DNA of 22,701 nucleotides from RGIG995 sp045652445 (GTDB taxonomy: Bacteria > Bacillota > Clostridia > Oscillospirales > UBA644), in NCBI GenBank assembly GCA_045652445.1, contig JAZRUJ010000052.1:1-22701 (forward strand). The letters are read 5' to 3'. Shown here piece by piece: positions 21,020-22,701 of this stretch. The position numbers and the translations under genes were made by a program. Below the pieces are notes generated by a model. It did not search any database. It was not told the DNA's origin and saw only the letters and a program-made list of their open reading frames with translations. Each line of letters starts with the position of its first letter. The stretch's first letter is position 1.

Positions 21020-22536
21020 AATATCAACTGATCAGCGATATCCGGCTTTCTATCGATTGCCCGGAAAGCGAAGCGATTGCAAAAGCAAAAAAAGAGTTGG
21101 GACTTTCTCCCGCAACAGAGGCTTTTATCTACCGAAGATCTTTAGATACAAGAAAAGACCGTTTTTCTTTCGTCTATACCGTTGCTGTTCAAACCCAGAA
21201 AAAGAGCGAGAAATTGCATCCATTTCCCAATTATCAATTTCCCGATTCCGTATCAAACTCTAAAACAATTCCGGTCGTAGGATTTGGGCCCGCCGGGATG
21301 TTTTGTGCCTGGCTTTTGGCAAAATGCGGACACAAACCCCTGGTAATTGAACGAGGACAACCCATTGAACAACGGATTAAGGATGTAGAACATTTTTGGA
21401 ACAACGGAATTTTAAATCCTGAATCCAACGTACAGTTTGGGGAAGGTGGAGCCGGAACGTTCTCGGACGGAAAGCTGACAACTCGAATTAACGACCCCAG
21501 ATGTCGTAAAATTTTGGAAACATTTGTTTCGTTTGGAGCACCAAAAGAAATTTTATCCCTGGCAAAACCGCATATCGGAACGGACAAATTGCGAGAAGTC
21601 GTTAAGGCGATGAGGGAAGAAATTATTGCCCTGGGTGGAGAGGTTCGCTTTGGTATGAAATTGACCGGCTTATCCTTTGCGAACGGAAAATTAAGTGGGA
21701 TTGAACTTAACGGCGAACGTTTTGACACAGATGTAGTCGTTCTTGCCATCGGAAACGGAGCAAGAGATACTTACGAAATGCTGTTAAACTCTCCGCTAGC
21801 CATTGAAGCAAAGCCTTTTTCCGTAGGATTCCGGGCCGAACACAGTCAAGAGGCTTTGAATGCACGAATTTACGGAAAATATAACGGCAACCCAAACTTG
21901 GGGGCTGCTGACTATTTATTTAGCCACGTAACCGATAAAACAACCTCGGAAGCGGTCTATTCGTTCTGTATGTGTCCCGGCGGACAAGTGGTAAACGCCT
22001 CTTCCCTACCCGGACACTTAACCACAAACGGAATGAGCCACTATGCACGGGACGGAAAAAACGCCAATGCCGCCATTTTGGCATCAGTACGCCCCGCAAC
22101 CGTCCGTGAGGGATTAGCACTACAGGAATCCATTGAAAAAGCCGCGTATAACGTTGCCTTGGGCATGGGTCCTGCAACGACCGGAAACAATTTTCTGAAT
22201 CAACAAAAACCGGATAAGCTTAACGGAGTTTCTTCAACTTTTTTGCCGGGAGTCACCCCCTTTGATCTTAACGAATTGTTTCCAACTTCCGTTTCCGCAC
22301 GACTCCGGGAGGGGTTTGCAAAATTTAGAGAACGGATTTTAGGAAATGAACCCGCCCTATTAACCGCACCGGAGACCCGAACCTCGGCTCCTTTGCGAAT
22401 CCTCCGTAATGGAGAAACGTTGCAAGCACTCAACGGGGTTGGAATTTATCCTTGCGGAGAAGGTGCCGGTTATGCCGGAGGAATTATGTCCTCCGCAGTA
22501 GACGGATTGCGGGTTGCAGAACAAATTATCGGGTAG
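21016..22536 (+). CDS. FAD-dependent dehydrogenase (COG2509 family)
   Basis: 506 aa. N-terminal about 80-residue module (MKYQLISDIRLSID) typical of COG2509, then a Rossmann FAD site GFGPAG at 89-94 and an ERG motif at the end of the second strand, a FGEGGAGTFSDGKL stretch, the CMCPGGQVVNAS block, and a C-terminal FAD contact PCGEGAGYAGGIMSSAVDG. Homologues are annotated only as NAD(P)/FAD-dependent oxidoreductases; substrate unknown. Translationally coupled to cdaR by a 4-base overlap. The RseC-like gene starts 8 bases after its stop. Confidence 0.88.
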   Translation: MKYQLISDIRLSIDCPESEAIAKAKKELGLSPATEAFIYRRSLDTRKDRFSFVYTVAVQTQKKSEKLHPFPNYQFPDSVSNSKTIPVVGFGPAGMFCAWLLAKCGHKPLVIERGQPIEQRIKDVEHFWNNGILNPESNVQFGEGGAGTFSDGKLTTRINDPRCRKILETFVSFGAPKEILSLAKPHIGTDKLREVVKAMREEIIALGGEVRFGMKLTGLSFANGKLSGIELNGERFDTDVVVLAIGNGARDTYEMLLNSPLAIEAKPFSVGFRAEHSQEALNARIYGKYNGNPNLGAADYLFSHVTDKTTSEAVYSFCMCPGGQVVNASSLPGHLTTNGMSHYARDGKNANAAILASVRPATVREGLALQESIEKAAYNVALGMGPATTGNNFLNQQKPDKLNGVSSTFLPGVTPFDLNELFPTSVSARLREGFAKFRERILGNEPALLTAPETRTSAPLRILRNGETLQALNGVGIYPCGEGAGYAGGIMSSAVDGLRVAEQIIG

Positions 22537-22544
22537 GAGTTTCG

Positions 22545-22701
22545 ATGAAAGTAATTGGAAAAGTAATCAAAATCAAGGATCGGTTTGCTTACGTGCGAAC
22601 CGCCCGCCCCGAATCTTGCGAACATTGTGCAAACTCCGGAATTTGCAACAAAAAAGAAGTGGAAATTTGTGCGTATAACGACATCGGTGCAGAAAAAGGG
22701 G
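22545..22701 (+). CDS. RseC/MucC-like protein, 5' part
   Basis: 52 codons seen; the gene runs off the window. MKVIGKVIKIKDRFAYV followed by C25-x2-C28-x5-C34 and C42 (CEHCANSGIC), the cysteine pattern of RseC/MucC proteins, which have two membrane helices further on (not seen here). In Clostridia these often sit near Rnf electron-transport genes. ATG with AGGAG 5 bases upstream, in the cdaA-cdaR-dehydrogenase operon. Confidence 0.75.
   Translation, partial: MKVIGKVIKIKDRFAYVRTARPESCEHCANSGICNKKEVEICAYNDIGAEKG

Noticed and set aside
1..22701. CRISPR array, prophage, IS element, toxin-antitoxin pair, integrase or att sites
   Set aside because: No regular repeat-spacer pattern, transposase, integrase or long terminal repeats were seen; the gene content is core chromosomal.

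Overview
The window reads as chromosomal DNA of an endospore-forming Bacillota, most likely class Clostridia (inference). It carries spoIIGA-sigE, spoVT and a Spo0A-type DNA-binding protein, strong AGGAG ribosome sites, consensus sigma-A promoters with 17-bp spacers, CCA-encoded tRNAs, and fairly AT-rich DNA by eye. It is nearly all coding, mostly in short operons. No phage, IS, CRISPR or rRNA was seen.

Layout. 1-5.7 kb (minus strand): a uvrB-uvrA-trmO operon (excision repair plus tRNA A37 methylation), with a possible 33-codon membrane peptide downstream under its own promoter and repeats. 5.9-8.2 kb: a MocR-type regulator whose PLP-binding lysine position is arginine and whose C-terminus is short, divergent from a duplicated P-loop ATPase; a 14-bp inverted repeat lies symmetrically in the spacers of both divergent promoters. 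8.2-9.8 kb: a four-helix membrane protein, spoVT, and a TIGR04076-type small protein. 9.9-12.3 kb: a Spo0A-like protein with a degenerate receiver, meeting spoIIGA-sigE tail to tail with a 4-bp overlap; the spoIIGA promoter has the over-long spacer known from Spo0A-activated spoIIG. 12.35-13.9 kb: RNase Y, whose best-supported start codon is AUU. 14.1-15.95 kb: an operon of a single-pass coiled-coil protein, a membrane-anchored polysaccharide-deacetylase-like protein lacking its metal and catalytic residues, and an HD-domain hydrolase. 16.0-16.25 kb: tRNA-Met and tRNA-Glu with promoter and terminator. 16.3-17.3 kb: a zinc-ribbon membrane protein and an NfeD-type protein. 17.4-18.75 kb: a DUF3343 sulfur/selenium-carrier-like protein overlapping a cysteine desulfurase. 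18.75-22.7 kb: a structured leader followed by cdaA-cdaR (c-di-AMP synthesis) coupled by 4-bp overlaps to a COG2509 FAD-dependent dehydrogenase, then the start of an RseC-like gene cut by the window end.

Themes. Several genes are recognisable family members that lost catalytic or ligand residues (MocR, second ATPase half, deacetylase, Spo0A-like receiver), suggesting structural or sensory roles. Sporulation and envelope functions recur. No gene-free stretch exceeds 300 bases; the larger gaps (5689-5890, 6959-7119, 13908-14154) hold promoters and repeats described below. No single clearly novel multi-gene system is proven; the strongest candidates are the regulator/ATPase pair with its symmetric operator and the pseudo-deacetylase operon.
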